Source: Acidocella aquatica
GTDB taxonomy: Bacteria > Pseudomonadota > Alphaproteobacteria > Acetobacterales > Acetobacteraceae
Assembly (NCBI RefSeq): GCF_030160635.1
Contig: NZ_BSOS01000067.1
Location: forward strand, 248,001-312,000
Reading direction: 5' to 3'
DNA: 64,000 nucleotides
Shown here: one piece after another, positions 1 through 7,915 of the stretch
How the letters are laid out: the number at the start of each line of letters is the position of its first letter
Numbering within the stretch: position 1 is the first letter of the stretch
Made by a program: the position numbers and the translations under genes
Notes under the pieces: model-generated
The model's database searches: none
The model's input: only the letters and a program-made list of their open reading frames with translations
Told to the model about the DNA's origin: nothing

Positions 1-330
1 GAGACCATCCACGGCCTCGGCGCGCTGGATGCCGACATCGCCAGCCGCTTCGCCAGCCGCGCCACCATTCTCGCCGTCACCGGCGCCGCCGCCGGCGCGC
101 TGCTGGCGCTGCCCGTGCTGCTCTGGCTGGCCATGCTCGCGGCACCCTTCGCCAGCCCCATCCCGCAGCCCGGCCTAACAAGCGGCCTGACAAACGGCCT
201 CGCCCGCAGCCTGGCCAGCATGCCGCCCGCGCTGTGGACCGCAATGCCCTGTCTGCCGCTGGCTGCCGCCGTCATCGGGTGGTGCTCGGCACAGCTCACC
301 GTGCGGGGCTGGTTGCGGAAGCTGGTCTGA
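1..330 (+). CDS. ftsX: Cell division protein FtsX, C-terminal part (cut by window edge)
   Basis: The last 109 residues of a membrane protein that enters from the left edge. A helix rich in Arg and Ala leads into a hydrophobic segment (about residues 25-45), then a loop rich in Pro, Leu and Gly, then a final hydrophobic segment (about 80-97) and a short basic tail. This is how the permease domain of FtsX ends. In alphaproteobacteria ftsE-ftsX is commonly followed by a DUF218/YdcF gene and a plsC-like acyltransferase, and exactly that pair follows here. The stop TGA overlaps the next ATG (TGATG), so translation is probably coupled. FtsEX is an inner-membrane ABC-like complex that controls septal peptidoglycan hydrolysis. 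The call rests on the topology of the fragment and its neighbours; the diagnostic N-terminal half is outside the window. Confidence 0.62.
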   Translation, partial: ETIHGLGALDADIASRFASRATILAVTGAAAGALLALPVLLWLAMLAAPFASPIPQPGLTSGLTNGLARSLASMPPALWTAMPCLPLAAAVIGWCSAQLTVRGWLRKLV

Positions 331-959
331 TGCCCCGCGCCCGCCGCTTCCGCCGCCGCCGCTTCTCCATCCTGCGCCTGCTCGCCAATACATTGATCGC
401 GCTTTGCGGCCTCTGGCTGGCCGGTTTCCTCGTCTTCCTCGCCGTGGTCTTTACCGCCACGCCGCCCAACCCGATGCCGCATGCCGACGGCATCGTGGCG
501 CTCACCGGCGGCGATGATCGCGTCGGCGCCGCCCTCGCCCTGCTGGCTGACCGCGACGCCCCGCTGCTGCTCATCTCCGGCGCCGGGCGCGGCACCTATC
601 TGGGCGATTTCACCGCCGACGACGCCGCCGCCGCCACCCATTTCGCCAGCGCCATCACCCTGGGCCACATGGCCGGCACCACCCACGGCAACGCGCTGGA
701 GACCACCAACTGGGTCCGCGCCCACAACATGCACTCGCTCATCATCGTCACCGCCGACTACCACATGCCCCGCGCCATGCAGGAAATGCATCAGGCCCTG
801 CCCGATATCACCCTCATCCCCGCCCCCGTGCGCCCGCCCGCCATGCGCAAACTTCTCAGCCTGCCCACATTGCGGTTACTGGCCGGAGAATATAGCAAGT
901 ACCTCGTGGTCCGCTCCGGACTCCGCCGGCTCGCCGCCAGCCTCATAACCCAGGACTAA
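330..959 (+). CDS. YdcF/SanA-like (DUF218) membrane-anchored protein
   Basis: 209 residues. A basic N-terminus (many Arg) precedes one membrane segment (about 17-45), then a DUF218 domain. Visible family motifs are the first strand with ALTGGDDR, a conserved Glu in NALETTNW, and the TADYHMPRA block that corresponds to the T-x-x-H-x-x-R signature of SanA/YdcF proteins. The start is set by the TGATG overlap with ftsX; a longer reading frame upstream only overlaps ftsX. The family is linked to envelope maintenance, but its biochemical activity is not settled. Position between ftsX and plsC supports an envelope role. The family assignment is firm and the function is not. Confidence 0.82.
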   Translation: MPRARRFRRRRFSILRLLANTLIALCGLWLAGFLVFLAVVFTATPPNPMPHADGIVALTGGDDRVGAALALLADRDAPLLLISGAGRGTYLGDFTADDAAAATHFASAITLGHMAGTTHGNALETTNWVRAHNMHSLIIVTADYHMPRAMQEMHQALPDITLIPAPVRPPAMRKLLSLPTLRLLAGEYSKYLVVRSGLRRLAASLITQD

Positions 960-1000
960 TCAAGCTGCGCTTCCTCCGCTCCCTCGCCTTCAACGCCGTC

Positions 1001-1663
1001 ATGTTCGGCGCCGGCACCGTGCTCAGCCTCTGGGGCATCCTCATCTGGCAATTGGGCTTCCAGCGCCTCGATCGAATTCCCATCCGCTGGGCGAAAATCT
1101 GCCTCGGCGGGCTGCGTTTGTTCTGCGGCATCAAGCTGCGCATCGAAGGCCGGGAACACCTGCCCCCGCCCGGCGGCGCCATCGTCGCCGCGCAACATCA
1201 GTCAACGCTCGACGTCCTCATCTGGCTGACCCTGCTGCAACACCCCTCCTTCGTGTTCAAACGCGAGCTGACCAAAATCCCCCTGTTCGGCGTGCTGCTC
1301 GAGCCCACCGGCATGGTCCCGGTTGACCGCGGCGGCGCCGGCCAGGCCCTGCGCAAAATGGTCGCCGATTGCGGCAAGGCCCTCGCCGCCGGCCGCCAGA
1401 TCATCCTCTTCCCCGAAGGCACCCGCGTCGCCCACGGCAAATGCGCGCGCCTGCACCCCGGCATCATTGCCCTCGCCAAAGCCAGCAACCTGCCCCTCAT
1501 CCCCGCCGCCACCAATTCCGGCCTCTACTGGGGCGCCAAAGCCTTCCATATCGCGCCCGGCACCGTCATCGTCAGGCTCTACCCGCCAATCCCCACCGAA
1601 ACCCCGCAAGACCAAATCCTCAACCGCCTGGCTGTCACCTTCTACGATCAGGGCGTGAACTAG
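1001..1663 (+). CDS. plsC: 1-acyl-sn-glycerol-3-phosphate acyltransferase (PlsC-like)
   Basis: 220 residues from the first ATG. It carries the glycerolipid acyltransferase motifs in order: HQSTLD (the HX4D catalytic motif), GMVPVDRGG (block II), FPEGTR (block III, glycerol-phosphate binding) and a later NSGLYW stretch. It would acylate lysophosphatidate to phosphatidate at the inner membrane. The start is doubtful. Family-like sequence (LRFLRSLAFNAV) continues upstream of ATG 1001 back to the stop of the preceding gene, but only a CTG (965) or an ATC (959) is available there. The real start may therefore be non-standard and the gene translationally coupled. Third gene of an ftsX-ydcF-plsC run. 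Confidence 0.88.
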   Translation: MFGAGTVLSLWGILIWQLGFQRLDRIPIRWAKICLGGLRLFCGIKLRIEGREHLPPPGGAIVAAQHQSTLDVLIWLTLLQHPSFVFKRELTKIPLFGVLLEPTGMVPVDRGGAGQALRKMVADCGKALAAGRQIILFPEGTRVAHGKCARLHPGIIALAKASNLPLIPAATNSGLYWGAKAFHIAPGTVIVRLYPPIPTETPQDQILNRLAVTFYDQGVN

Positions 1664-1666
1664 AGT

Positions 1667-1716
1667 GCGATCGTTTGAGGTTCGCTCAACCGAGCGAGCC
1701 GAAAGCGTGAATCGCC
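1667..1716. repeat. Intergenic hairpin repeat, module A copy 1
   Basis: Imperfect inverted repeat of about 50 bp directly after plsC. It starts GCGATCG and ends GAATCGCC, and has a central stem GGTTCGCTC / GAGCGAGCC around an AACC loop. Near-identical copies lie at 1770, 10039 and 39714. It is followed by an A-rich spacer and then module B. Confidence 0.85.
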
Positions 1717-1730
1717 CTCAGAAAAACGGC

Positions 1731-1765
1731 CAGAGCCGGATCGCAGCTAAAGCGATCAGGCTCTG
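1731..1765. repeat. Intergenic hairpin repeat, module B copy 1
   Basis: Two 14-nt arms (starting CAGAGCC and ending GGCTCTG) with one mismatch around a 7-nt loop AGCTAAA. The same architecture recurs at 39778 and 61343. It may act as a terminator between plsC and the convergent Hint gene, although no T-run follows. Confidence 0.82.
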
Positions 1766-1769
1766 GCGC

Positions 1770-1820
1770 GCGATCGTTTGAGGTTCGCTCAACCGAGCGA
1801 ACCTCAAAGCGTTAATCGCC
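1770..1820. repeat. Intergenic hairpin repeat, module A copy 2
   Basis: Second copy of module A in the same gap, giving the order A-B-A. Here the central stem is TGAGGTTCGCTC / GAGCGAACCTCA, a perfect 12-bp stem. The right arm has changed to match the left arm, unlike copies 1 and 3. It ends 14 nt before the stop codon of the convergent Hint gene. Confidence 0.85.
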
Positions 1821-1834
1821 ATCAGAAAATGACC

Positions 1835-2815
1835 CTAGGCGGCGCGTTGCACCTCAGCCAGAGACCCGGCGCGGGCATTGAGCCGGGCGCGGATGGCGGC
1901 TGGCACCTGGCGGGCGGCTTTGGCGCGCGGGTATTCCATCTCGGTGATGGCGGTATCGCCAACCAGGGCCTGATGTTCGGCCCAGTTGTCGAAGCCCAGG
2001 CGGTCAACATTGTCGACGAAGGTTTCCGCCGGGGTGTTTTCGGCCAGGATCAGCGAGTGGTCCGCAACCTCGACATGGTAATAGGTGAACACGGCGGGAA
2101 CGTCTTCCTCACGGATGATCGAGACGCCGTTTACCAGCGCACCGGCCTGGATCAGCACATTGTCCACCAGCAGGGCATGGCAGGCGGAAAGCAGCAGGTC
2201 GCGCGCGGGCAGATTTTCACCCAGGGCGCCGGCTTTAACGCGGATGGGCAGCACACGCAGGCGGTCGGCGAAGACCATGGAAATGGTCTGGCGGCCGAGC
2301 CAGCAGATGGGGGCGGTGCGCCCGTCGCTCAAAGTGACCAGATCACCGGCTTTCAGGGTATCAACCGCAACGTCGCCCGAGGGGGTGCGGATGGCGGTTC
2401 CAGCCATGAAGCAGGCGGGGGTGCCGGTGGTGCCCAGAAGATCCCAGCCGATCGTGTTTTGCACGATGAGGGTGTTTGTGCTGGTCGTGCCGCCGAAGGT
2501 GCTGCCGGTGTCCTTGATGGTCAGGACATAATATTGCTTGCTGGTGGTGTCCTGAACCAGGATGCCGATATATTTGGTGCCCTGCTCGAGGGCGGCGACA
2601 TAGGTGAACCCGGCTTTAACGCCCTTGGCAGCGGTTGTGGTGCCGGTGAGCGCGGCACCAACCGGGACGGGGTTGGTGCCGGTGCCAGCGGTATAGGTCA
2701 TGGTCTCCGTTGCGTTTCGCCCGATTAACAAATTGCTGGTGTTGGGGGCAATGGTGATGTTCCCGCCGGTGTAGGTGACAGCGAACATGCCATTAAATGC
2801 TTCGGTCGAGGCCAT
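1835..2815 (-). CDS. Hint-domain (Hedgehog/intein-type) protein, paralogue 1
   Basis: 326 residues from the ATG at 2815, which has an AAGGA ribosome site about 9 nt upstream; a TTG start 18 nt earlier is possible. The N-terminal 130 residues form a repeat-like domain (FNGMFAVTYTGG at the start) of unknown role. After it comes the Hint_2 domain, opening at CFMAGTAIRTPSGD and continuing through LKAGDLVTLSDGR to FDNWAEHQAL. The Cys at the domain start is the expected self-cleavage nucleophile. The block that reads SPDHAVLV in paralogue 2 reads SACHALLV here, so this copy is altered in a conserved part. Hint_2 proteins are common in Acetobacteraceae and Rhodobacterales; their biological role is unknown. 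No signal peptide is seen. Confidence 0.85.
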   Translation of the reverse strand: MASTEAFNGMFAVTYTGGNITIAPNTSNLLIGRNATETMTYTAGTGTNPVPVGAALTGTTTAAKGVKAGFTYVAALEQGTKYIGILVQDTTSKQYYVLTIKDTGSTFGGTTSTNTLIVQNTIGWDLLGTTGTPACFMAGTAIRTPSGDVAVDTLKAGDLVTLSDGRTAPICWLGRQTISMVFADRLRVLPIRVKAGALGENLPARDLLLSACHALLVDNVLIQAGALVNGVSIIREEDVPAVFTYYHVEVADHSLILAENTPAETFVDNVDRLGFDNWAEHQALVGDTAITEMEYPRAKAARQVPAAIRARLNARAGSLAEVQRAA

Positions 2816-3280
2816 TGCGGAGAAATCCTTCAAATCAAGTTGCGAGCGGTTATCGATTAGAAGGGTCTTCTGTCATAAAATTAATAAAAATGTATGGTTT
2901 TTTAGCTTATTTCCGGTGAACACACTCAAAAGTGAATGTTGCTTCGGGACGATCCACGCAAAACATCTCATAAAAAGTCTTCAGCAAGATTTTATAAAAT
3001 TTTATCCAATTTTTATCTTACTGTCTTGCATGGCGCAGGTTGTCCCGGCGGCCGAGGCTGATTTAGCACCGGCAGAATTTCAGGATATCCTCTGCTGGCG
3101 TATATTCAGCGTTCTCACGCCAATGTGACGCTGGAATTTCATTCCGGAAGACAAAAACCAGATCGTTCTTGCCGCGCAAAATTTCCGGCGCCCACGAACG
3201 CCATTATTTTTGAACGACGATCAGCCATGAGATGAAATCGCAACGCGATTCCACCTCATGCCATCGTCAGCGCCGGGAGA
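2816..3280. other. AT-rich gap between the two Hint genes
   Basis: About 465 bp with clearly lower GC than its surroundings, especially 2870-3020. It serves as the upstream region of paralogue 1 and the downstream region of paralogue 2. A short open frame crosses 2775-3128 but overlaps paralogue 1 antisense and has no family features. No RNA gene or clear repeat was recognised. Confidence 0.5.
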
Positions 3281-4297
3281 TCAGGCGGCGGCGCTGCGGG
3301 CCGCCGCTGTTGCTTCAGCCCGGGCGCTGAGCCGCTGGCGGATGGCCTTTGGCACTTGGCGCGTGGCCTTGGCGCGCGGATAGTCCATCTCAATGATCGC
3401 GGTAGCGCCGGCCAGCGCCTCATGTTCGGCCCAGTTGTCGAAGCTCAGGCGGTCAATGTTGTCGACAAAGGTTTCCGCCGGGGTGTTTTCGGCCAGGATC
3501 AACGCATGATCCGCGATTTCAATGTGGTAATAGGTGAAGACGGTGGGAACATCGGTTTCGCGCAGGATCGAGACGCCGTTCACCAGCGCGCCTGCCTGGA
3601 TCAGTATGTTATCAACCAGCACCGCATGGTCGGGCGAGAGCAGCAGATCGCGCGCGGGGGCGCCGTCTTCCAGCGCATTGGCCCTGATGCGGATGGGCAG
3701 CACGCGCAGCGGGTCGGCAAAGACCATTGAGATGGTCTGGCGCCCAATCCAGGCCACGGTGGCGGCGCGGCCATCGTTCAGGCTCACCAGATCGCCGGTC
3801 TTCAATGTTTCAACCGCCACGTCGCCCGAGGGCGTGCGGATGGCCGTTCCGGCCATGAAGCAGGCGGGGGAGCCGGTGGCGCCGAGGAGGTTCCAGCCGA
3901 CGGTTGGCTGCAGGGTGAGCGTTGTGGCGCCGCCCTGGCCGTCATCCCCCTGCTGGCCGTCCTGCCCCCCGCCGCTGTTGAAGTGATTGCCGTTTCGCAC
4001 GGTTGTTAGCAGGAAGTATTGGCCGGAGGCCTGGCCGCGCACCAGAATGCCGATGTAGAGGCCACCTTTTTCCACCGCGCCGGCATAGGTGAAACTGCCT
4101 GTTAAGCCGCCGCCGCTGCCGGTGCCCGTGAGGATGGCGCCTTGCGTGACGGGGGTGGCGCTGGTGGCGCCAGGGAGGGTTATGATCTCGCCCCCGTCCT
4201 CCTCATGGAGCAGGTTGGCGGTGTTCCCGGCGGTTGTGATGCTGCCGTCAGCGTAGGTGACGGCGAACATTCCACGGAAAGTTTCGAAAACGGACAT
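3281..4297 (-). CDS. Hint-domain (Hedgehog/intein-type) protein, paralogue 2
   Basis: 338 residues and plainly paralogous to the gene at 1835-2815. The N-terminal domain opens FRGMFAVTYADGS, and the Hint_2 domain runs from CFMAGTAIRTPSGD to FDNWAEHEAL with the intact SPDHAVLVDN block. It differs by a Gly/Asp/Gln-rich low-complexity insert (around residues 108-125) just before the Hint domain. The C-terminus is Ala/Arg-rich in both copies. An AAGG sequence lies about 12 nt upstream of the ATG. The tandem same-strand arrangement points to a local duplication followed by divergence of the N-terminal part. Function unknown. Confidence 0.86.
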   Translation of the reverse strand: MSVFETFRGMFAVTYADGSITTAGNTANLLHEEDGGEIITLPGATSATPVTQGAILTGTGSGGGLTGSFTYAGAVEKGGLYIGILVRGQASGQYFLLTTVRNGNHFNSGGGQDGQQGDDGQGGATTLTLQPTVGWNLLGATGSPACFMAGTAIRTPSGDVAVETLKTGDLVSLNDGRAATVAWIGRQTISMVFADPLRVLPIRIRANALEDGAPARDLLLSPDHAVLVDNILIQAGALVNGVSILRETDVPTVFTYYHIEIADHALILAENTPAETFVDNIDRLSFDNWAEHEALAGATAIIEMDYPRAKATRQVPKAIRQRLSARAEATAAARSAAA

Positions 4298-4455
4298 GAG
4301 CGATGCAACCTTGCTGAAATGGCCGGAATCATCCCGGCGAATTTACGGATGCTCGCTTAAAACAGGTCTTTCGTTAAAAAATCGTAAACATTCGTCTGAA
4401 ATATTTGCAGGAAGGGAGCCGCACAAGAGAAAGTGATGAACGGCCGGGCGGCTTG

Positions 4456-5928
4456 TTATTTCGATAAAACAACAGAAACCCAGCGCGGGCCGGGGTCGGT
4501 GCCGTTCGCGGTGTCGCCGGTGATGAGCAGGGTGGCGGCGGGCAGGCTGGCCTGGATGAGCTGTTGCAGCTGGGCCTGCAGGGTCGCGGCGGTGACCGTC
4601 TGGCCGTTGATCTGCTCGATGATATTCCCGGCGACGATTCCGGCCTTCCCCGCCGGCCCCTTGGCGGTGACGGCGGTGATGGCGGCGCCGCCGCTATCGG
4701 CGGGTTTGGTGGAGATGGTGAGGCCGAGGCTGGCCAGGGTGATGGTGCCCGGGGCCGGCGGGGTTGCCGGGGCGATGGTTTCGTCCAGCGCCGGGGGCGG
4801 GGCGGTGATGCGCAGGCTGGCGCTGTGCGCGCCGCCGCCGCGCCAGAAGGTGATACCGGCCACGGTGCCCGCGGGGATTTGCGCGGTGCGGATGAACAGG
4901 GCGCGCGGGCTGGCGATGGCGGCGCCAGCGAGCGCGGTGATAACGTCGCCGGGTTGGAGGATGCCGCTGGCGGGGCCGTTGGGGGAGACGCTGCCAACCA
5001 GGGCGCCGGCGGTGCCGGGCAGGTTGAGGGTGCTCTGGATTTCCGGGGTGATTTCCTGCGTGGCGGCGCCGAGCCAGCCGCGGGTCATGCTGCCGGTGGT
5101 CATAAGCGCCTGCGCCACCGGCTGGGCCATGGCGGAGGGGATGGCGAAGCCGATGCCGACGGAGCCGCCCGAGGGGGAGTAGATGGCGGAATCAATCCCG
5201 ATGACCTCGCCTTTGGTATTGAACAGCGGGCCGCCGGAGTTGCCGCGGTTGATGGCGGCGTCGGTCTGGATGAAATCGTCGTAGGTGCCCTGGTTGATGT
5301 TGCGGTCCAGCGCGCTGACGATGCCCGCCGAGGTGCTGCCGGGCAGGCCGTAGGGGTTGCCGATGGCCAGCACCCAGTCGCCCACGCGCAGGGCGCCGGA
5401 ATCACCGAATTTGACGAAAGGCAGCGGGTGGCCGGTGTTGACCTTCAGCACCGCGATGTCGGCATCGGTGTCGCGGCCGATGACGGTGGCGGGGACGATG
5501 GTGCCATCCTGAAAGGTGACGCTGATGCTGGCGGAGCCCGCGATGACATGGGCGTTGGTGAGGATGTAGCCCGAAGGGGCGATGACGAAACCCGAGCCCA
5601 GCGCCTCGACCGCTTTGGGCGGCGGCAGCACGGTGCCCGAGGCATCCAGCGTGCCGGAGGTGTCCGCCGTGGGGTGGTAGGCGCTGTTGTCACCGGAGCC
5701 ATTGCTGCCTGAGCCGTCGCCGCTGTTGTCGCCGCTGTTGTCGCCGGCGCCGGGCGCGGCGGGGTTCACCGGGTCCGTGCTGGCGATGCTGACCACGGCG
5801 GGCATGACACGCGCGGCGAGATCGGCCAATTGCGGCAGGCTGGCGCTGCGGGCGGCGGGGCCGAGCGCCAGGGCGGTGGCGCCGGTGATGAATATCGCGG
5901 TGATGAGCAGGCGGCGGGGTGAGGTCAT
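4456..5928 (-). CDS. HtrA/Deg-type periplasmic serine protease
   Basis: 490 residues from the ATG at 5928; the frame stays open for another 1.2 kb upstream, but that part is only antisense to mrp. Signal peptide at 1-29, then a Gly/Asp/Ser/Asn-rich linker (60-95). The trypsin-like domain has His127 in NAHVIA, Asp157 in DTDADIAV and Ser231 in RGNSGGPL, so the triad is complete. Two PDZ domains follow (about 275-370 and 385-485), ending ITGDTANGTDPGPRW. Such proteases degrade or chaperone misfolded envelope proteins. Transcribed divergently from mrp with 75 nt between the starts. Whether it is orthologous to DegP, DegQ or DegS cannot be told from sequence reading alone. Confidence 0.88.
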   Translation of the reverse strand: MTSPRRLLITAIFITGATALALGPAARSASLPQLADLAARVMPAVVSIASTDPVNPAAPGAGDNSGDNSGDGSGSNGSGDNSAYHPTADTSGTLDASGTVLPPPKAVEALGSGFVIAPSGYILTNAHVIAGSASISVTFQDGTIVPATVIGRDTDADIAVLKVNTGHPLPFVKFGDSGALRVGDWVLAIGNPYGLPGSTSAGIVSALDRNINQGTYDDFIQTDAAINRGNSGGPLFNTKGEVIGIDSAIYSPSGGSVGIGFAIPSAMAQPVAQALMTTGSMTRGWLGAATQEITPEIQSTLNLPGTAGALVGSVSPNGPASGILQPGDVITALAGAAIASPRALFIRTAQIPAGTVAGITFWRGGGAHSASLRITAPPPALDETIAPATPPAPGTITLASLGLTISTKPADSGGAAITAVTAKGPAGKAGIVAGNIIEQINGQTVTAATLQAQLQQLIQASLPAATLLITGDTANGTDPGPRWVSVVLSK

Positions 5929-6003
5929 GGCCAAATTGTGTGGCGGGGCGGGCATCTCCGCAAGAGGGTGGACACGCCGGGGCGCTGCGCTAAAGCTTGG
6001 GGC

Positions 6004-7041
6004 ATGAATGAAGATGACATCCGCGCGGCGCTGGCGCCGTTCAATCTGGGTAAAATGCTCGATGGCCTGCATGTGGGCGATGGGCTGGTGCAGGTGACGC
6101 TGGCGATAAAACGTGAGGACGCCGCGGCGCGGGAGCCGTTGCGCCGGGATGTGGAGGCGGCGCTGGCCGCGATGCCGGGTGTAAAAAACGCCTCCGTGGT
6201 GTTCACCGCGCACAAGGCCCCGGCCGCGCCGCCGCCGCCGGTGGCGCCGGTGTTGCCGGGGGTGAAGTCGGTAATTGCGGTGGCCTCGGGCAAGGGCGGG
6301 GTCGGAAAATCCACCGTGGCGGTTAATCTGGCGGTGGCGCTGGCGCAGAGCGGGCTGAGCGTGGGGCTGCTGGATGCCGATATCTACGGCCCTTCGCTGC
6401 CCCGGATGCTCGGGCTGGCGCGCAAGCCCGAGGTGCGGGACGGCAAGATGATCCCGCTGGAGGCCTGGGGGGTGAAGTGCATGTCCATCGGGTTTCTGGT
6501 GGATGGCGACACCGCGATGGTATGGCGCGGGCCGATGGCAACCGGCGCGCTGACCCAGATGCTGGGCCAGGTGGAATGGGGCGCGCTGGATGTGCTGGTG
6601 GTGGATATGCCGCCGGGGACCGGGGATATTCAGCTCACCCTGGCGCAAAAGGCGCGGCTGGCGGGGGCGGTTGTGGTCTCCACGCCGCAGGATATCGCCC
6701 TGATCGACGCGCGCCGGGGGGTGAAGATGTTCGCCCAGGTGAATGTGCCGGTGCTGGGGATTGTGGAGAACATGTCCTATTTCTCCTGCCCGCATTGCGG
6801 CGGGCGGACCGATGTGTTCGGCCATGGCGGTGCCGCAGCCGAGGCGGCGCGCATAGGTGTCCCATTTTTGGGCGAAGTGCCGCTGCTGCTGGAAATCCGC
6901 GAGACCGGGGACGCGGGGACGCCGGTTTGCGCCGCCGCGCCGCAGGGCGTGGCGGCGGCGGCGTTCCGCGCCGTGGCCGCGGCGGTGGCCGGGGCGCTGG
7001 CGCCAGCAAGGCGGGCGCCGCCACGGATTGTCATCGACTGA
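6004..7041 (+). CDS. mrp: Iron-sulfur carrier Mrp/ApbC (P-loop NTPase)
   Basis: 345 residues. The N-terminal MIP18/DUF59-like domain (1-70) is followed by a Pro/Ala linker and the ParA/MinD-type ATPase domain. Walker A GKGGVGKST is at 96-104, LLDADIYGPS follows, and DMPPGTGD is the switch/Walker B region. The CPHC pair (Cys262 and Cys265) would bind the Fe-S cluster at the dimer interface. It assembles or transfers Fe-S clusters in the cytosol. The stop TGA overlaps the ATG of holC (TGATG). Confidence 0.93.
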   Translation: MNEDDIRAALAPFNLGKMLDGLHVGDGLVQVTLAIKREDAAAREPLRRDVEAALAAMPGVKNASVVFTAHKAPAAPPPPVAPVLPGVKSVIAVASGKGGVGKSTVAVNLAVALAQSGLSVGLLDADIYGPSLPRMLGLARKPEVRDGKMIPLEAWGVKCMSIGFLVDGDTAMVWRGPMATGALTQMLGQVEWGALDVLVVDMPPGTGDIQLTLAQKARLAGAVVVSTPQDIALIDARRGVKMFAQVNVPVLGIVENMSYFSCPHCGGRTDVFGHGGAAAEAARIGVPFLGEVPLLLEIRETGDAGTPVCAAAPQGVAAAAFRAVAAAVAGALAPARRAPPRIVID

Positions 7042-7484
7042 TGGCGGAGGCCGGGTTCTATCATCTGACCCGCACGGATATGGCCGCCGCGCTGCCAGCG
7101 CTGCTGGGGCGCACGCTGGCGGCGGGAGAGCGGGCGGTGGTGGTGTGCAAGGACGCGGCGCAACTGGCGGCGCTGGATGTTGCACTTTGGCACGCCCGCC
7201 AGCCGGACTGGCTGCCGCACGGCACCAAGGCCACGCCGCACCCGGAATGGCAGCCGGTTTTTTTGACGATTGAGGATGAAAACCCGGCCGGAGCGGCGTT
7301 TTTGTTCCGGCTTGGCGGGGCGGCGGCCGAGATGGCGCCTTATAAAAGAGTGTTCGACCTGTTCGACGGCACGGACGAGACCGAGGTGGCGGCGGCGCGG
7401 GCGCGCTGGCGCGCGGCGAAGGCGGCGGGGCACACCCTGACCTATTGGAAACAGGGCGAGGGCGGCTGGGAAAAGGCCGGTTGA
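7041..7484 (+). CDS. holC: DNA polymerase III chi subunit
   Basis: 147 residues, ATG overlapping the mrp stop. The sequence has the HolC pattern: FYHLTRTDM at the start, ALLGRTLAAGERAVVVCKD, then LDVALWHARQPDWLPHGTK, the LTIEDENPAGAAFLFRLGG stretch and VFDLFDGTDE. Chi links the clamp loader (through psi) to SSB at the replication fork. Usual length for the alphaproteobacterial form. Confidence 0.88.
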   Translation: MAEAGFYHLTRTDMAAALPALLGRTLAAGERAVVVCKDAAQLAALDVALWHARQPDWLPHGTKATPHPEWQPVFLTIEDENPAGAAFLFRLGGAAAEMAPYKRVFDLFDGTDETEVAAARARWRAAKAAGHTLTYWKQGEGGWEKAG

Positions 7485-7597
7485 AAACTTAATCGCCGTG
7501 ATTGTAACATTAGTCCCCTGGCATTCTTGACAGGCCAGGGGGGGATCGGTAGCAACCGCCCAACTCTCGGCGGCGCAGAACCGCTGAAAACAGGTGC

Positions 7598-7915
7598 ATG
7601 AACAACGGTCGCGACAAAGAGACTTTTGAGCAACGGCTTGCGGCAGCGCAGGCGGCGGCCAAAGGTCGGACAAAGCGGGATCCGGCGCAATCGGGCGCGG
7701 GGGCTGCCAGTCAAGCGGTCAATTTCGCCATGCGCCTGGGGGTTGAGCTGGTGGCCGCCATGGTCATCGCCGTGGTAATCGGGTGGGGGCTGGACAGGCT
7801 CTTTCACACCAAGCCGTGGCTGATGCTTGTGATGGTGCCGGTTGGCATGGCGGCCGGCTTGCGCAATCTGGTGCGGGCCGCTGGAAAAACTGACGGCGGA
7901 CGGGATAAAAAGTAA
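7598..7915 (+). CDS. atpI: ATP synthase accessory protein AtpI
   Basis: 105 residues. A charged N-terminal third is followed by two membrane segments (about 43-63 and 70-90) with the VIGWGLDRLFHTKPWLMLVMVPVGMAAGLRNL pattern split across them, typical of the AtpI/Mg2+-uptake-like family. First gene of the F0 operon; its stop overlaps the ATG of atpB. AtpI helps assemble the c-ring. Confidence 0.88.
   Translation: MNNGRDKETFEQRLAAAQAAAKGRTKRDPAQSGAGAASQAVNFAMRLGVELVAAMVIAVVIGWGLDRLFHTKPWLMLVMVPVGMAAGLRNLVRAAGKTDGGRDKK

Noticed and set aside
1778-2728. A long plus-strand frame antisense to the first Hint gene.
   Set aside because: Gly/Asp/Val-rich composition typical of an antisense shadow; no ribosome site; the minus-strand frame has a recognised domain.
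2775-3128. 117-codon frame in the gap between the Hint genes.
   Set aside because: Overlaps the Hint gene start antisense, composition changes abruptly along it, and it has no recognisable feature.
5929-7185. The protease reading frame stays open for a further 1.2 kb upstream of its ATG.
   Set aside because: This part is antisense to mrp and holC, rich in Arg/Pro/His, and the signal peptide begins at 5928. High-GC antisense shadow.
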